Source: Phaeobacter gallaeciensis
Lineage (GTDB): Bacteria; Pseudomonadota; Alphaproteobacteria; Rhodobacterales; Rhodobacteraceae
Assembly (NCBI RefSeq): GCF_001678945.1
Contig: NZ_CP015124.1
Location: 2,704,001 to 2,768,000 of the forward strand
Length of the DNA stretch: 64,000 bases
Reading direction: 5' to 3'
Made by a program: the position numbers and the translations under genes. Under the pieces are notes generated by a model. The model ran no database searches. It saw only the letters and a program-made list of their open reading frames with translations, and was not told the DNA's origin. Shown here in pieces: positions 8,431-17,190 of this stretch. How positions within the stretch are numbered: the first letter of the stretch is position 1; every line of letters begins with the position of its first letter.

Positions 8431-9495
8431 GGCCTTGTTGCGCAAATGGGTCGTGGGGTTCACGGCATGAAACCAGCCTGGTGCTTGAGGCATGAGCAGT
8501 TGGGTCTCTACGAAGTACAAGACCACGAACTGGTCGTCTTACAATGAAGCGTTGAAGCAACGCGGATCGCTAACGATCTGGTTCGATCCCGACATGGCGT
8601 GGAAGCCCCCGCCGACCGGGAAACGTGGGAGGCAGCCGAGTTTCAGCGATGCGGCGATCCAGACCTGCCGTGATGTTCGGCATGCCACTGCGGCAGACAA
8701 CCGGGTTCATGCAGAGCCTTCTTCATATGGTCAGGCTGGACTGGACCGTGCCTGACTTCAGCGCCTTGTGCCGCCGCCAGCGAACGCTGAACGTGAGCAT
8801 CTCCTATCGCCCGCTGAACCTTCTGATCCCCTCTCAGGCATTGCTGCGCAATACCTTGCCGGGCAGCGGACAGCACCGGTATCAAGTCTGAGGGCGAAGG
8901 TGAGTGGAATGCCCGAAAGCATGGTGGCTCCAAGCGGCGGATCTGGCGCAAAATACACATCGGAATTCATGAGGAAACGCTGAAGGTCAGAGCCGTCGAG
9001 ATCACCGGCGGCAATATCGGTGACGCGGCCATACTACCGGACCTGTTGGATCAGATCTGAGCGGATCAGGCCATCGCGACGGTCACCACCTATGGGGCCT
9101 ACGACTCCCGTAAGTGCCACGAGGCCATTACCGCTCGAGATGCTGCCGCTGTCATCCTGCCGCGCAAGAACGCCGAACCTTGGAAACCCACCAGCGCCGG
9201 GGCCATAGTCGGCAACGAGACCGTCAATGCATCTCGATACCTCGGCGGCGCTGTTTGGCGACGATGGAGTGGATATCACCGCCGGAGCCGGGCCAAGTCA
9301 AAGATGAACTGCATCAAGCTGCTCGGCCAATCCCTGATGGTGCGTGACTTCGAGCGCCAGGTCGCGGAGCTGCAGGTCCGCATCGCCGTGCTGAACGGCT
9401 GCACTGCGCTTGGCATACCTGTCACAGTGGCTATAGGCGAAATCCGTCCGGGGAAAGGGGAAGATCCACCTTCAACCGATTTGCAAAAAAAGGCC
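8431..9495 (+). mobile_element. Decayed IS5-like insertion sequence (copy 1)
   Basis: Both ends are visible: a 17-bp left repeat GGCCTTGTTGCGCAAAT at 8431-8447 and a right repeat ATTTGCAAAAAAAGGCC at 9479-9495, matching at 14 of 17 positions in inverted orientation. The 1,065-bp body holds a broken transposase. No clear target duplication flanks it. A related but truncated copy lies at 21413-21861. It separates the fructose genes from the oleate hydratase. Confidence 0.85.
8492..9460 (+). pseudogene. IS5-family transposase, several frameshifts
   Basis: The reading begins with STKYKTTNWSSYNEALKQRG and continues through IWFDPDMAWKP, LDWTVPDFSALCRRQRTLNV, GEWNARKHGGSKRRIWRKIH and WRRWSGYHRRSRAKSKMNC, all typical IS5-group blocks, but these fall in different frames and are separated by frameshifts and stops. 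About 40 extra bases (8829-8868) interrupt the sequence exactly where the first catalytic Asp motif should be. The DDE enzyme cannot be produced. The second copy in this window shares the start of the same insertion. Confidence 0.85.
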
Positions 9496-9613
9496 GCCGT
9501 TGAGGTGGGTTCAGGGCCGAACAGACAGAACTCTCCCGGATTTGATCGGGATTAAAGCGTGGACATGAAACCTGTCCAAACTGTGAAAAGTTCTATCACA
9601 GGAGAGGCGGGTC

Positions 9614-11191
9614 ATGCCCGAAGACGCAACGAAGTCACAGCACCATATCGTAGGTGGAGGTATCGCTGGTTTGTCGGCGGCGGTGTTTCTTTGCAGGGAC
9701 GCAGGTGTGCATGGCGAGGACATATGCATCTACGAACAACTCGGTATCGTCGGCGGGTCGCTTGACGGGGCGGGTGACGCAGAGACCGGCTACCTGGTCC
9801 GGGGCGGTCGAATGTTCGAGGAACACTTTGCCTGCACCTTTGATCTGCTCGAAGGTATTCCATTGACGAGCGATCCGGCGAAGTCTGCCAAGGATGATAT
9901 CTTCGAGTTCAACCGAATGGTGCCGGGCTCATCCAATTGCCGCCTTATTCGGGGCGGAAAGCCGGCAGAAGATCGCTATGATCTCACACTCGGCGCGCAA
10001 GATATCGTCGATCTCAACCGACTGCTCTTGTACCCGGAAACCGGATTGGGCGCTCAAAGGATAGACGACTGGTTCCAGCCCACCTTCTTCGACAGTAATT
10101 TCTGGTTGATGTGGTCCACAGTGTTTTCGTTCCAGCCTTGGCATTCCTTGGTCGAGATGCGGCGATACCTGCGTCGCTTCATCCACCTATTCCCTGGCTT
10201 CACCCGTATCACCGGCATTCTACGGACACGATACAATCAGTACGACTCGATGATTGCCCCGATCCTGACTTGGCTGCAGGCCCGCGGAGTACGCATCGAG
10301 ACTGACAAATGCGTGACCGACGTGACGATCGAAGGCACGCGGCAGGACCGTCGTGTCACCTCTCTGACCCTGGACGATCACAAAACGGTTGAGGTCGGCT
10401 TGGACGACGGCGTCTACCTTACATTGGGGTCCATGACCGATGGATCGGTGCTCGGATCCGCGGACCGCGCACCGCTGCTCAACGAACAAGTCGCAGGTGG
10501 CTGGAGCCTCTGGCGGAAGCTGGCGTCGCAGTACGAAGGCTTTGGCAAGCCTGAAGTGTTCTGCGGCGACACAGGCAAGACCGGCTGGAACTCATTTACG
10601 GTGACGATGGACGGCCCCGATTTCTTCGAATTCATGGAGGATTTTACCAACAACCGAACTGGTACAGGCGGCTTAGTGACATTTGCCGATTCCGGTTGGA
10701 CGCTATCTATTGTGCTGTTCCATCAGCCGCATTTCAGGGGGCAAAAACACGGCACCTACACCTTCTGGGGCTATGGGTTACGAGGTGACCGCAAAGGAGA
10801 TTTCGTGAAGAAGCCAATGTGGGAAGCGACCGGGCTGGAAATCATCGAAGAGCTTTGCGGGCATCTGCGCTTGGCGGGTGATCAGCGAAAATGGTTCGAG
10901 AGTGCGAAAATCGTTCCCTGCCGGATGCCCTACATCACAAGCCAGTTCATGCCGCGTCAAGAGGGGGACCGCCCGGATGTGCGCCCGCATGGGGCTCGCA
11001 ACTTCGCCGTAATAGGACAGTATTGCGAACTCCCTCGGGACTGTGTGTTCACGGTGGAATACTCAGTTCGCTCTGCACGAACTGCGGTCGCGAGTTTGAC
11101 AGGTCGTGTAACCCCACCTCCTCCCGTGGCGCGTACCGATCTCGACCCAAGAGTGCTTATCCGCGCATCCCGTGTTCTTCTTGGAATATGA
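9614..11191 (+). CDS. ohyA: Oleate hydratase (MCRA family, FAD-dependent)
   Basis: A 525-residue protein with an N-terminal Rossmann turn GGGIAGLSAAVFL (residues about 14-26) and the MCRA-specific blocks YEQLGIVGGSLDG, GGRMFEEHFACTFDLL, FWLMWSTVFSFQPWHSLVEM and RTRYNQYDSMI. The family adds water to the cis-9 double bond of unsaturated fatty acids, giving 10-hydroxystearate from oleate, with FAD as a structural cofactor; roles in fatty-acid detoxification are known. Length is near the lower end for the family (about 520-590). GGAGAGG lies before the ATG. It stands alone between an IS remnant and a gene-free stretch, which suggests acquisition by transfer. Confidence 0.88.
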   Translation: MPEDATKSQHHIVGGGIAGLSAAVFLCRDAGVHGEDICIYEQLGIVGGSLDGAGDAETGYLVRGGRMFEEHFACTFDLLEGIPLTSDPAKSAKDDIFEFNRMVPGSSNCRLIRGGKPAEDRYDLTLGAQDIVDLNRLLLYPETGLGAQRIDDWFQPTFFDSNFWLMWSTVFSFQPWHSLVEMRRYLRRFIHLFPGFTRITGILRTRYNQYDSMIAPILTWLQARGVRIETDKCVTDVTIEGTRQDRRVTSLTLDDHKTVEVGLDDGVYLTLGSMTDGSVLGSADRAPLLNEQVAGGWSLWRKLASQYEGFGKPEVFCGDTGKTGWNSFTVTMDGPDFFEFMEDFTNNRTGTGGLVTFADSGWTLSIVLFHQPHFRGQKHGTYTFWGYGLRGDRKGDFVKKPMWEATGLEIIEELCGHLRLAGDQRKWFESAKIVPCRMPYITSQFMPRQEGDRPDVRPHGARNFAVIGQYCELPRDCVFTVEYSVRSARTAVASLTGRVTPPPPVARTDLDPRVLIRASRVLLGI

Positions 11192-11635
11192 CGCAATAAG
11201 GATTGCGCCGTATCTTGCCTCCGAGGCAAAAGGATCTCTGCCTCGCGCTTTTCAGGCCGCACTGACTTTCGTTGAACTGATCCGGTCGAGGAGGAACGAC
11301 AGCCGAAATTTGACTGCAAACGACAGTGCGCGCACTGAGGAAGTCGCCTCCCCTTTGGACCATGTTGCGCGGTGCCATGAAAGGATGCTTTGGGGAGGTG
11401 CGCAGTAAGTTTGGCCATCCTGTCAAATGTCCGCTCTAGGGCCAGTCATGCCTGTTCCCTCCTCAAGGAGCCTTGGCTTTGCAAAGGCCACTTCGTGCGC
11501 CTAGCGGACACCATTGAAGGTGCTAGCGGCCCCCCTTCAAGCGGGCAACGCTTAAACTGTGCCGTCTAGTCGCCGTGGAAACCCTTTTTTCCAGGTAACC
11601 TGTTGTTTCTGTGACCTCAGGGTTCGGGGGAGTAC
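11192..11635. other. Gene-free stretch downstream of oleate hydratase
   Basis: About 440 bp without a convincing gene. Short open frames at 11172-11408 (plus) and 11157-11426 (minus) have no recognisable family or good ribosome site. The region may be relic DNA of the transfer that brought the oleate hydratase gene. Confidence 0.4.
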
Positions 11636-12364
11636 TCAGCTTTGCCTCTGCGGGAGTACGCTACATAGGTATGAAAAATGCTTCTGGGCCATGCCGCGAT
11701 AGGCGCGCCACCCGTCTGCCGTGTTCTGCGCAACTGCATCTGACAAAACGGCAAGGGGGCTGCCATCCGAGCGGGCCAGGATCAGGGTCTGAGCGGCCTT
11801 TTCGAAGAAATAGAGATCCTCAAAGGCCTCCGCCACCGTATCGCCGACAATGGTGACACCGTGGTTGCCCATGACCAGTACCGATTTGTCGCCAATCGCA
11901 TCGGCCAGCCGCTCGCCTTCCTCGGTGGCATCAGCAATGCCACCAAAGGAAAGGTCATAGGCCGTGCGCCCGTAGAATCGGGCTGTGTTATTGTCGATCG
12001 GCACCATCGTTGGGTCCTTGAGGCAGGCCAGCGCAGTCGCATACGGCGAATGGGCGTGTAGCACGACCCGTGCCTCGGGCAGGCGGCGGTGCAGGGTGCC
12101 GTGTACACACCAAGCCGAGGCATCCGCCGTTGCGGGTGTTTCCCTGGACTGGCTGTCCAGCAACAGCAAGTCCTCTGGCGCGATGGTGTCGAAATGCTGC
12201 CATTTGGCGTTTAGCAGAAACTGCTGCCCATCGGCTGAGACCGCTGCGCTGAAGTGATTGCCGACGCTTTCCGACCACCCCAGCATGTGGCAGATACGGA
12301 AGGCATTTGCCAGATCCTCCCGCAGGACCTTCTCGGTATCGGGGAGTGTTGCTGCGTAGGTCAT
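11636..12364 (-). CDS. Class II aldolase/adducin-family protein
   Basis: A 242-residue protein of the fuculose/ribulose-phosphate aldolase-adducin fold. Zinc ligands are suggested by HAHSPYATALAC (His-x-His, middle of the protein) and by a later GNHGVTIVGD block; SVGNHFSA near residue 35 is the phosphate-binding-like turn. It is the second gene of a two-gene minus-strand operon, its ATG overlapping the stop of the upstream dioxygenase by 4 bp. The pairing suggests retro-aldol cleavage or a related step on a product of the oxygenase, but the substrate is unknown; many family members are not true aldolases. Confidence 0.82.
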   Translation of the reverse strand: MTYAATLPDTEKVLREDLANAFRICHMLGWSESVGNHFSAAVSADGQQFLLNAKWQHFDTIAPEDLLLLDSQSRETPATADASAWCVHGTLHRRLPEARVVLHAHSPYATALACLKDPTMVPIDNNTARFYGRTAYDLSFGGIADATEEGERLADAIGDKSVLVMGNHGVTIVGDTVAEAFEDLYFFEKAAQTLILARSDGSPLAVLSDAVAQNTADGWRAYRGMAQKHFSYLCSVLPQRQS

Positions 12365-13509
12365 GCCTTGAACCGCCCTTCGCTGACCAGCGCGCGATAG
12401 GTGGAGCGCATCTCGGAGCGGTCCACGTAGCAGCCGCGCAGATAACGGTCGCCGCTGGTTGCCGTATAGGCGGCGCGGCCATGCACGATGCGGTGGTTGT
12501 CAAAGACCATGCATTCGCCGCCCTTCATCAGGAAACGCATCATGTATTTCTCTTCCTGCAGCATCCGACCAAAGCGGCAGAAGGCTGGGTAGTAATCGTC
12601 CAGCAGTTTTTGGTCGAGGTCGAAGATATCGGCCATATGCTGGCTGATGGTGAGGCCCTCGACCTCGCCGTGCTGATCCAGCTCGATCACATACTGGCGC
12701 GAGCGCGCATCATAGGTGTCATGTTCGCAGTAAAACGGGATCGGCACTTCGGTCAGCAGCTTGAAACCCTCGGGGTCGCGCTGGCGGAAGTCATTGGCCA
12801 CCGCAACGCCATCGGCATAAAGGCTGTCACCACCTTCAACCGTGTTGACGCGGCAATGCAGGAACTGGATGCCGGGGGCGAACTCCTCTGCCGGGGTGTC
12901 GGTGTGCAGCTCCAGCGCGCCAGCGGTATAGGCGGTGTTGGTCGGGTTGATGTGGGTCTTCACATCGAAATAGGTGCCAAAGAAGGTCGGGCGCACGCAG
13001 CCCATCAGCTCGGCTGTTTCGGTCAGCCCTTCATCGGAGTCCGGCATGTCAGTTAGGATGGTGAAGCCGTGTACCAGCATCGCCTCGATCCATTTGGCGC
13101 GGGTGGCGTCATCGGCCACCAGCTCTGGCTGGGAAAACCGCGGAACCGAGGGGTAATGGTCACCGAACCAGGCGACGCGCGACAGGTCGGCGGGATCGTG
13201 GCGGGACTTGCCGCCCGCATAGGTTTCCAGCCAGGACAGGGGCAGGCGGGTGATGTGGTCTTCGTCCTGCCAGCGGATCACCAGCATGTCGCCCTCGAGC
13301 TCGGCAGTTTTGGCGCGCGGGGGCACGTCGAGGTGGAAGATATCGAAACTGCGTTCGCGTGTGACCGGGCTGAAGGAACTGGGGCAATTGTCGCGCAGCC
13401 AGTAGTAGTTGAAGTAGTGTGTCTTGCCGTCGGGCAGCGTAATGTCGAGGCCTTTTTCGCCAAGACCGGTTACGGCAGGGATAGCGAGGGGGGAGCTGAG
13501 ATCGTTCAT
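12361..13509 (-). CDS. TauD/TfdA-type 2-oxoglutarate Fe(II) dioxygenase, gamma-butyrobetaine hydroxylase-like
   Basis: About 382 residues with the two-part layout of gamma-butyrobetaine and trimethyllysine hydroxylases: an N-terminal beta domain (FNYYWLRDNC, RLPLSWLETY) and a C-terminal TauD jelly roll with the iron ligands in LHTDTPAEE (His-x-Asp) and HRIVHGRAAY (distal His), followed by an arginine-rich end for 2-oxoglutarate. It would hydroxylate a small, perhaps betaine-like, substrate. The start at 13509 matches family length, but no clear ribosome site is seen; 13551 or 13641 are alternatives. Divergent from a LysR regulator and coupled to the class II aldolase gene. Confidence 0.85.
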   Translation of the reverse strand: MNDLSSPLAIPAVTGLGEKGLDITLPDGKTHYFNYYWLRDNCPSSFSPVTRERSFDIFHLDVPPRAKTAELEGDMLVIRWQDEDHITRLPLSWLETYAGGKSRHDPADLSRVAWFGDHYPSVPRFSQPELVADDATRAKWIEAMLVHGFTILTDMPDSDEGLTETAELMGCVRPTFFGTYFDVKTHINPTNTAYTAGALELHTDTPAEEFAPGIQFLHCRVNTVEGGDSLYADGVAVANDFRQRDPEGFKLLTEVPIPFYCEHDTYDARSRQYVIELDQHGEVEGLTISQHMADIFDLDQKLLDDYYPAFCRFGRMLQEEKYMMRFLMKGGECMVFDNHRIVHGRAAYTATSGDRYLRGCYVDRSEMRSTYRALVSEGRFKA

Positions 13510-13593
13510 GGAGGAGCCGCGTTTGTTGATTTGCTTTCTGCCATGCAGCATTTCACGGGAAAGGGCCTTGACGACAGCCTGTTTCGGGTGAAG

Positions 13594-13619
13594 ATAACTT
13601 AAGCTATGGATTAAGTTAT
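13594..13619. promoter_or_regulatory. Perfect inverted repeat, probable LysR operator
   Basis: ATAACTTAA (13594-13602) and TTAAGTTAT (13611-13619) form perfect 9-bp arms around 8 bases, directly before the LysR start at 13623 and in the shared promoter with the dioxygenase/aldolase operon. Palindromes of this size and place are typical LysR autoregulatory sites; binding is inferred. Confidence 0.6.
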
Positions 13620-13622
13620 TCG

Positions 13623-14513
13623 ATGGAACATCTCCCGCCACTGCGCCTTCTTGTGACCTTTGAAGCCCTGTCGCGGCATGGTTCGATGCGGGATGCGGCG
13701 GCGCGTCTCAACGTGACCCAACCCGCAGTCAGTCAGGCGGTCAAGGCGCTGGAGGAACACGTGGGAGTCGCGTTGTTTGACCGGCGGGTGCGGCCCGCGC
13801 GCCTGACAGATGCTGGCGAGATGCTGTCGCGGGCAGTGCGTGAAGGGTTGGGGCGGATTGCGGCCACGCTGGAGGATATCCGGGCGTTGCATGCCATCGG
13901 GGAACGGCAGGTGACGGTCTCTTGCACCGTGGGAATGGCGACCTACTGGTTGATGCCAAGATTGCCAATGTTTTACGCGGATTACCCGGATATTACCGTA
14001 AACGTGCAGGCTCCGGCGAGCGATTTGCCAGTGATGACACCCGGTATTGATGTGGCTTTGCGCTATGGCAGTGGTGGCTGGCGCGAAGGGCGCACGGAAA
14101 AGCTGTTTTCTGAAGCGATTTGCCCAGTCGGTGCGCCTGCTTTGGTAGATCGGCTGTTGGCCGAGGGATGCGCGCTTGCCCAGGCGCCGCTGATCCATGT
14201 CCGCAATCCTAGCAATGGCAACTGGGCGGGCTGGGAAGACTATTTTCAGGCTCTTGGCATCCTGCGTCCGCGCGGTGGAGGTCAGGTGTTCAACAACTAC
14301 GTGCAGGCGGCGCAGGCGGTCTACGACGGGCGTGGGCTTATGCTAGGGTGGCGGTCGATCACGGGGCAGGCAGAACGGGACGGAGCACTGAAGGCCTGGC
14401 CTGAGGGGGCATTGGATCTGGGCACAGGATATTTCGTTACGACGGCCAGCGCACCATCGCAGGACACGGGTTTTTTCCTCGAATGGGTGCGCAGGGAAGC
14501 CGCTGCGTTTTAA
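13623..14513 (+). CDS. LysR-family regulator (GcvA-like) of the dioxygenase/aldolase operon
   Basis: A 296-residue LysR protein: N-terminal helix-turn-helix with MRDAAARLNVTQPAVSQAVKALE (about residues 20-42), linker helix, then a two-lobed effector domain from about residue 93. The RRVRPARLTDAG stretch after the HTH and the IDVALRYGSGGW segment are like the GcvA/AmpR subgroup. Divergent from the TauD-aldolase operon with a strong palindrome between them, so control of that operon is likely. Its stop overlaps the end of the next LysR gene, which converges on it. Confidence 0.9.
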   Translation: MEHLPPLRLLVTFEALSRHGSMRDAAARLNVTQPAVSQAVKALEEHVGVALFDRRVRPARLTDAGEMLSRAVREGLGRIAATLEDIRALHAIGERQVTVSCTVGMATYWLMPRLPMFYADYPDITVNVQAPASDLPVMTPGIDVALRYGSGGWREGRTEKLFSEAICPVGAPALVDRLLAEGCALAQAPLIHVRNPSNGNWAGWEDYFQALGILRPRGGGQVFNNYVQAAQAVYDGRGLMLGWRSITGQAERDGALKAWPEGALDLGTGYFVTTASAPSQDTGFFLEWVRREAAAF

Positions 14514-15391
14514 ATCCTTTGCACCAGCAGCCAGTCGATCAGCTTGCGCACGTCTCGGTGCCTGCGCAGATCGTCTCGCTCCACCAGAACGAAATTTGTC
14601 TGCATGGGAAGGTCCAGATCAAAAGGCGCTACCAAGCGTCCCTCGTCCAGCGCGCGGCGGGCGAAACTGCGCGAGATGAGCGCGCAGCCGTGCCCCGCCG
14701 ACAGGATCTGCATGGCGATCAAGGAGGAATCGGCCTTCATCCAGTGAGGCGGGCGCGGGGCATCAATGCCGCAGTGATGAAACAGGCGATCCCAATCCGT
14801 TTCCGATCCCACGACCTGAACGATATCCGCGCCGTCTAGGGTTTCCTGATCGGGCTCCGGGCCAAAATGGGCAGCATAATCCGGGTGACACACCAGCGTG
14901 GCTCCTTCCACGGGGAGCGGGTGAACCGTCTGCTCTGGCCATTCCCCTTCGCCATAGCGGATGTCCAGATCGACCCCGGCGCCATCAATCCGGTCTGACC
15001 AAACTGCGGTGGAGAGTTCGACGTCGATCTCCGGAAACTCCAGCGCAAAATCGCGCAGCAGCGGTGCCAGGATAAGGGCTGCAAAACTGATAGAGCAGCG
15101 CACGCGGACGACCGATTTGCTTTGCACCCGAAACAGCCCATCGGTGGCCGCCTGCATTTCGACAAAGGATTTGCGGACCGGGATCGCATAGGCCAGCCCG
15201 ATATCCGTCAGTTGCACGCCTTTTGGCAGGCGCTTGAACAGCTGAATGCCAAGATGATGCTCCAGCTGGCGGATCTGTTGGCTGACGGCGGCAGGCGTCA
15301 GGTGCAGCTCCTCCGCGGCCGCGCTGAAGGAACTGTGACGTGCCGCTGCCTCGAAGGATCGCAGCCAATTGACATGAGGCAGCCTGCGCAT
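14510..15391 (-). CDS. LysR-family regulator (GcvA-like) divergent from the GMC oxidoreductase operon
   Basis: About 293 residues: HTH SSFSAAAEELHLTPAAVSQQIRQLE, then the KRLPKGVQLTDIG turn and a periplasmic-binding-like effector domain containing DLDIRYGEGEW. The start at 15391 is preferred because GGAG lies 5 bp upstream and because LysR proteins begin close to the HTH; the open frame runs back to 15571 but the extra 60 residues do not look like LysR. Divergent from the GMC/dehydratase/aldehyde dehydrogenase operon, its likely target. The gene converges with and overlaps the preceding LysR gene by 4 bp. Confidence 0.88.
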   Translation of the reverse strand: MRRLPHVNWLRSFEAAARHSSFSAAAEELHLTPAAVSQQIRQLEHHLGIQLFKRLPKGVQLTDIGLAYAIPVRKSFVEMQAATDGLFRVQSKSVVRVRCSISFAALILAPLLRDFALEFPEIDVELSTAVWSDRIDGAGVDLDIRYGEGEWPEQTVHPLPVEGATLVCHPDYAAHFGPEPDQETLDGADIVQVVGSETDWDRLFHHCGIDAPRPPHWMKADSSLIAMQILSAGHGCALISRSFARRALDEGRLVAPFDLDLPMQTNFVLVERDDLRRHRDVRKLIDWLLVQRI

Positions 15392-15428
15392 GGGAGCTCC
15401 GTTCTTTGACCGGCCCATCATGCGGTGC

Positions 15429-15444
15429 TGCCAAATGGGTGGCA
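15429..15444. promoter_or_regulatory. Candidate LysR operator upstream of the GMC operon
   Basis: TGCCA-N6-TGGCA lies between the divergent LysR gene and the GMC oxidoreductase. A wider pair, CTTTGACC at 15404-15411 and GGTCAAAG at 15470-15477, brackets it. The assignment is positional only. Confidence 0.3.
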
Positions 15445-15555
15445 AGCCCTCCTGCCACAACCTGAATTGGGTCAAAGCGGTCATAGACATTGTTTGCAGT
15501 TCGGGGGCGCCCGCGCGCATCTGGAGGTACGTTTCCAGCAGCCGGATGCACGCCC

Positions 15556-17163
15556 ATGACCGAAGCCCCATCGCAACAGCAGTATGACTTTATCATCGTC
15601 GGCGCAGGCTCGGCCGGATGTGTTCTGGCCGAGCGTCTGACCCGCTCCGGTCGCCATCGCGTGTTGCTGCTGGAGGCCGGCGGCAGCGACCGGAAGTTCT
15701 GGATCAAGCTGCCGGTTGGCTATGCCGTCACATTTGCAAGGGCGGCATTGAACTGGGGTGATCACGCGGCGCCGGATGTGGCATTGAACGGGCGGTCCAT
15801 CTACTGGCCGCGGGGACGGGTGGTCGGCGGGTCGAGTTCGATTAATGCGATGGCCTATGTCCGGGGGCTGCCGCATGACTTTGACGACTGGGCGCGCGCG
15901 GGGGCCGAGGGCTGGAACTGGACGAAGGCCCGCGACACCTATCAAGCGCTGGAGACCCACTCGGATGGCACGGGCGATGGTCCCGTCTGGGTGCAGGATC
16001 TGTCCGATCAGATGCATCCATTCTCGGATCGTTTCCTGCAGGCTGCGCAGGAAGCTGGTCTTGGCACGGCAAAAGACATGAACGCAGAGGGCGCAGAAGG
16101 GCTTAGCCATTATCGCAGTACCGTTCGCGGCGGGATGCGCTGGTCCTCCGCCGATGCCTTTCTAAGGCCAGCCCTGCGGCGCCCTAACCTGACGCTGCTG
16201 ACCCGCGCCGAGGTGCAAGGGCTTGACCTGGAAGGTGCCCGCGTCGTCGGTCTGCAATATACCCGCGGTGGCCAGCGATGCACTGCCCGCGCTGGGGAAG
16301 TGATCCTCAGTGCAGGCGCCATCAATTCCCCCCAGCTGTTGCAGCTGTCGGGCATCGGCCCGGCCGATCTGCTGCGGGAGCATGGGATCGAGGTGCGCCA
16401 CAACCTGCCGCAGGTCGGCGAAGGGCTTCAGGATCATCTTGCCATTTCCTGGCAGTTTCATGCGCGGGAGCAGACACTCAACGCGGTTCTCGGCACCCTG
16501 TCCGGGCGACTGCGGGCAGGGGCCGCATATGCCCTGACGCGGCGTGGCCCGCTGTCTGTTCCGGTGAACCAGATCGGAGGCTTTGTGCGCTCTGGTGCGG
16601 ATGCTCAGGCCCCGAACCTGCAACTGTTCTGCAATCCGGCGTCCTATGAGATCACCCCGAAAGGCAAGGTGGTGATGGACCGGCAGCAAGGCTACTTGCT
16701 CTCGGCGCAGCCCTGTCGCCCGACCAGTCGCGGCCGCATCCGGATCCGCTCTGCCGATCCGCGCGAAAGGCCGCTGATCGAGGCGAATTCACTGGCCACG
16801 CCCGAGGATCGCGGGATGGCTGTACGTGCCAGCCGGGTGTTGCAGAGATTGGCAGAAACGCCTGCGCTCAAGGCGGTGACATCCGGCTGCAAGACCAAGG
16901 GCTTTGCCGATATTGAGGATGAGGCTCTGCTCGAGGCCTTTCGCGCGCGGGCCTCAACGGTCTACCACCCGACCTGCACCTGCCGCATGGGAGAGGGGCC
17001 ACAGGACTCAGTCGTCGACGGGCGGCTGCGGGTGCATGGCCTGGCCGGGCTGCGTGTGGTCGATGCCTCGGCTTTTCCCAACATCACCTCGGGCAACACC
17101 AACGCGCCAACAATGATGCTCGCCGCGCGCGCAGCAGATCTGATCCTGCAAGACAGCAGTTGA
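15556..17163 (+). CDS. GMC-family FAD-dependent oxidoreductase (choline/alcohol dehydrogenase-like)
   Basis: A 535-residue flavoprotein. The ADP-binding turn GAGSAGCVLAERL is at residues about 15-27, followed by LLLEAGG; PRGRVVGGSSSINAMAYVRG is the first GMC signature and GAINSPQLLQLSGIGP the second. The C-terminal end has the catalytic-histidine block YHPTCTCRMG and the FAD-closing GNTNAPTMMLAARAADLI. It would oxidise a primary alcohol to an aldehyde, feeding the aldehyde dehydrogenase two genes downstream. The start at 15556 fits the family; an earlier frame start at 15490 adds unrelated residues. First gene of a three-gene operon. Confidence 0.9.
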   Translation: MTEAPSQQQYDFIIVGAGSAGCVLAERLTRSGRHRVLLLEAGGSDRKFWIKLPVGYAVTFARAALNWGDHAAPDVALNGRSIYWPRGRVVGGSSSINAMAYVRGLPHDFDDWARAGAEGWNWTKARDTYQALETHSDGTGDGPVWVQDLSDQMHPFSDRFLQAAQEAGLGTAKDMNAEGAEGLSHYRSTVRGGMRWSSADAFLRPALRRPNLTLLTRAEVQGLDLEGARVVGLQYTRGGQRCTARAGEVILSAGAINSPQLLQLSGIGPADLLREHGIEVRHNLPQVGEGLQDHLAISWQFHAREQTLNAVLGTLSGRLRAGAAYALTRRGPLSVPVNQIGGFVRSGADAQAPNLQLFCNPASYEITPKGKVVMDRQQGYLLSAQPCRPTSRGRIRIRSADPRERPLIEANSLATPEDRGMAVRASRVLQRLAETPALKAVTSGCKTKGFADIEDEALLEAFRARASTVYHPTCTCRMGEGPQDSVVDGRLRVHGLAGLRVVDASAFPNITSGNTNAPTMMLAARAADLILQDSS

Positions 17164-17190
17164 TCGCCCCCAATCAACACGGAGCAGCAT

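Noticed and set aside
8421-9505. Target-site duplication around IS5-like copy 1
   Set aside because: The flanking bases (CTATT left, GCCGT right) do not match; the element is old or was altered at one end.
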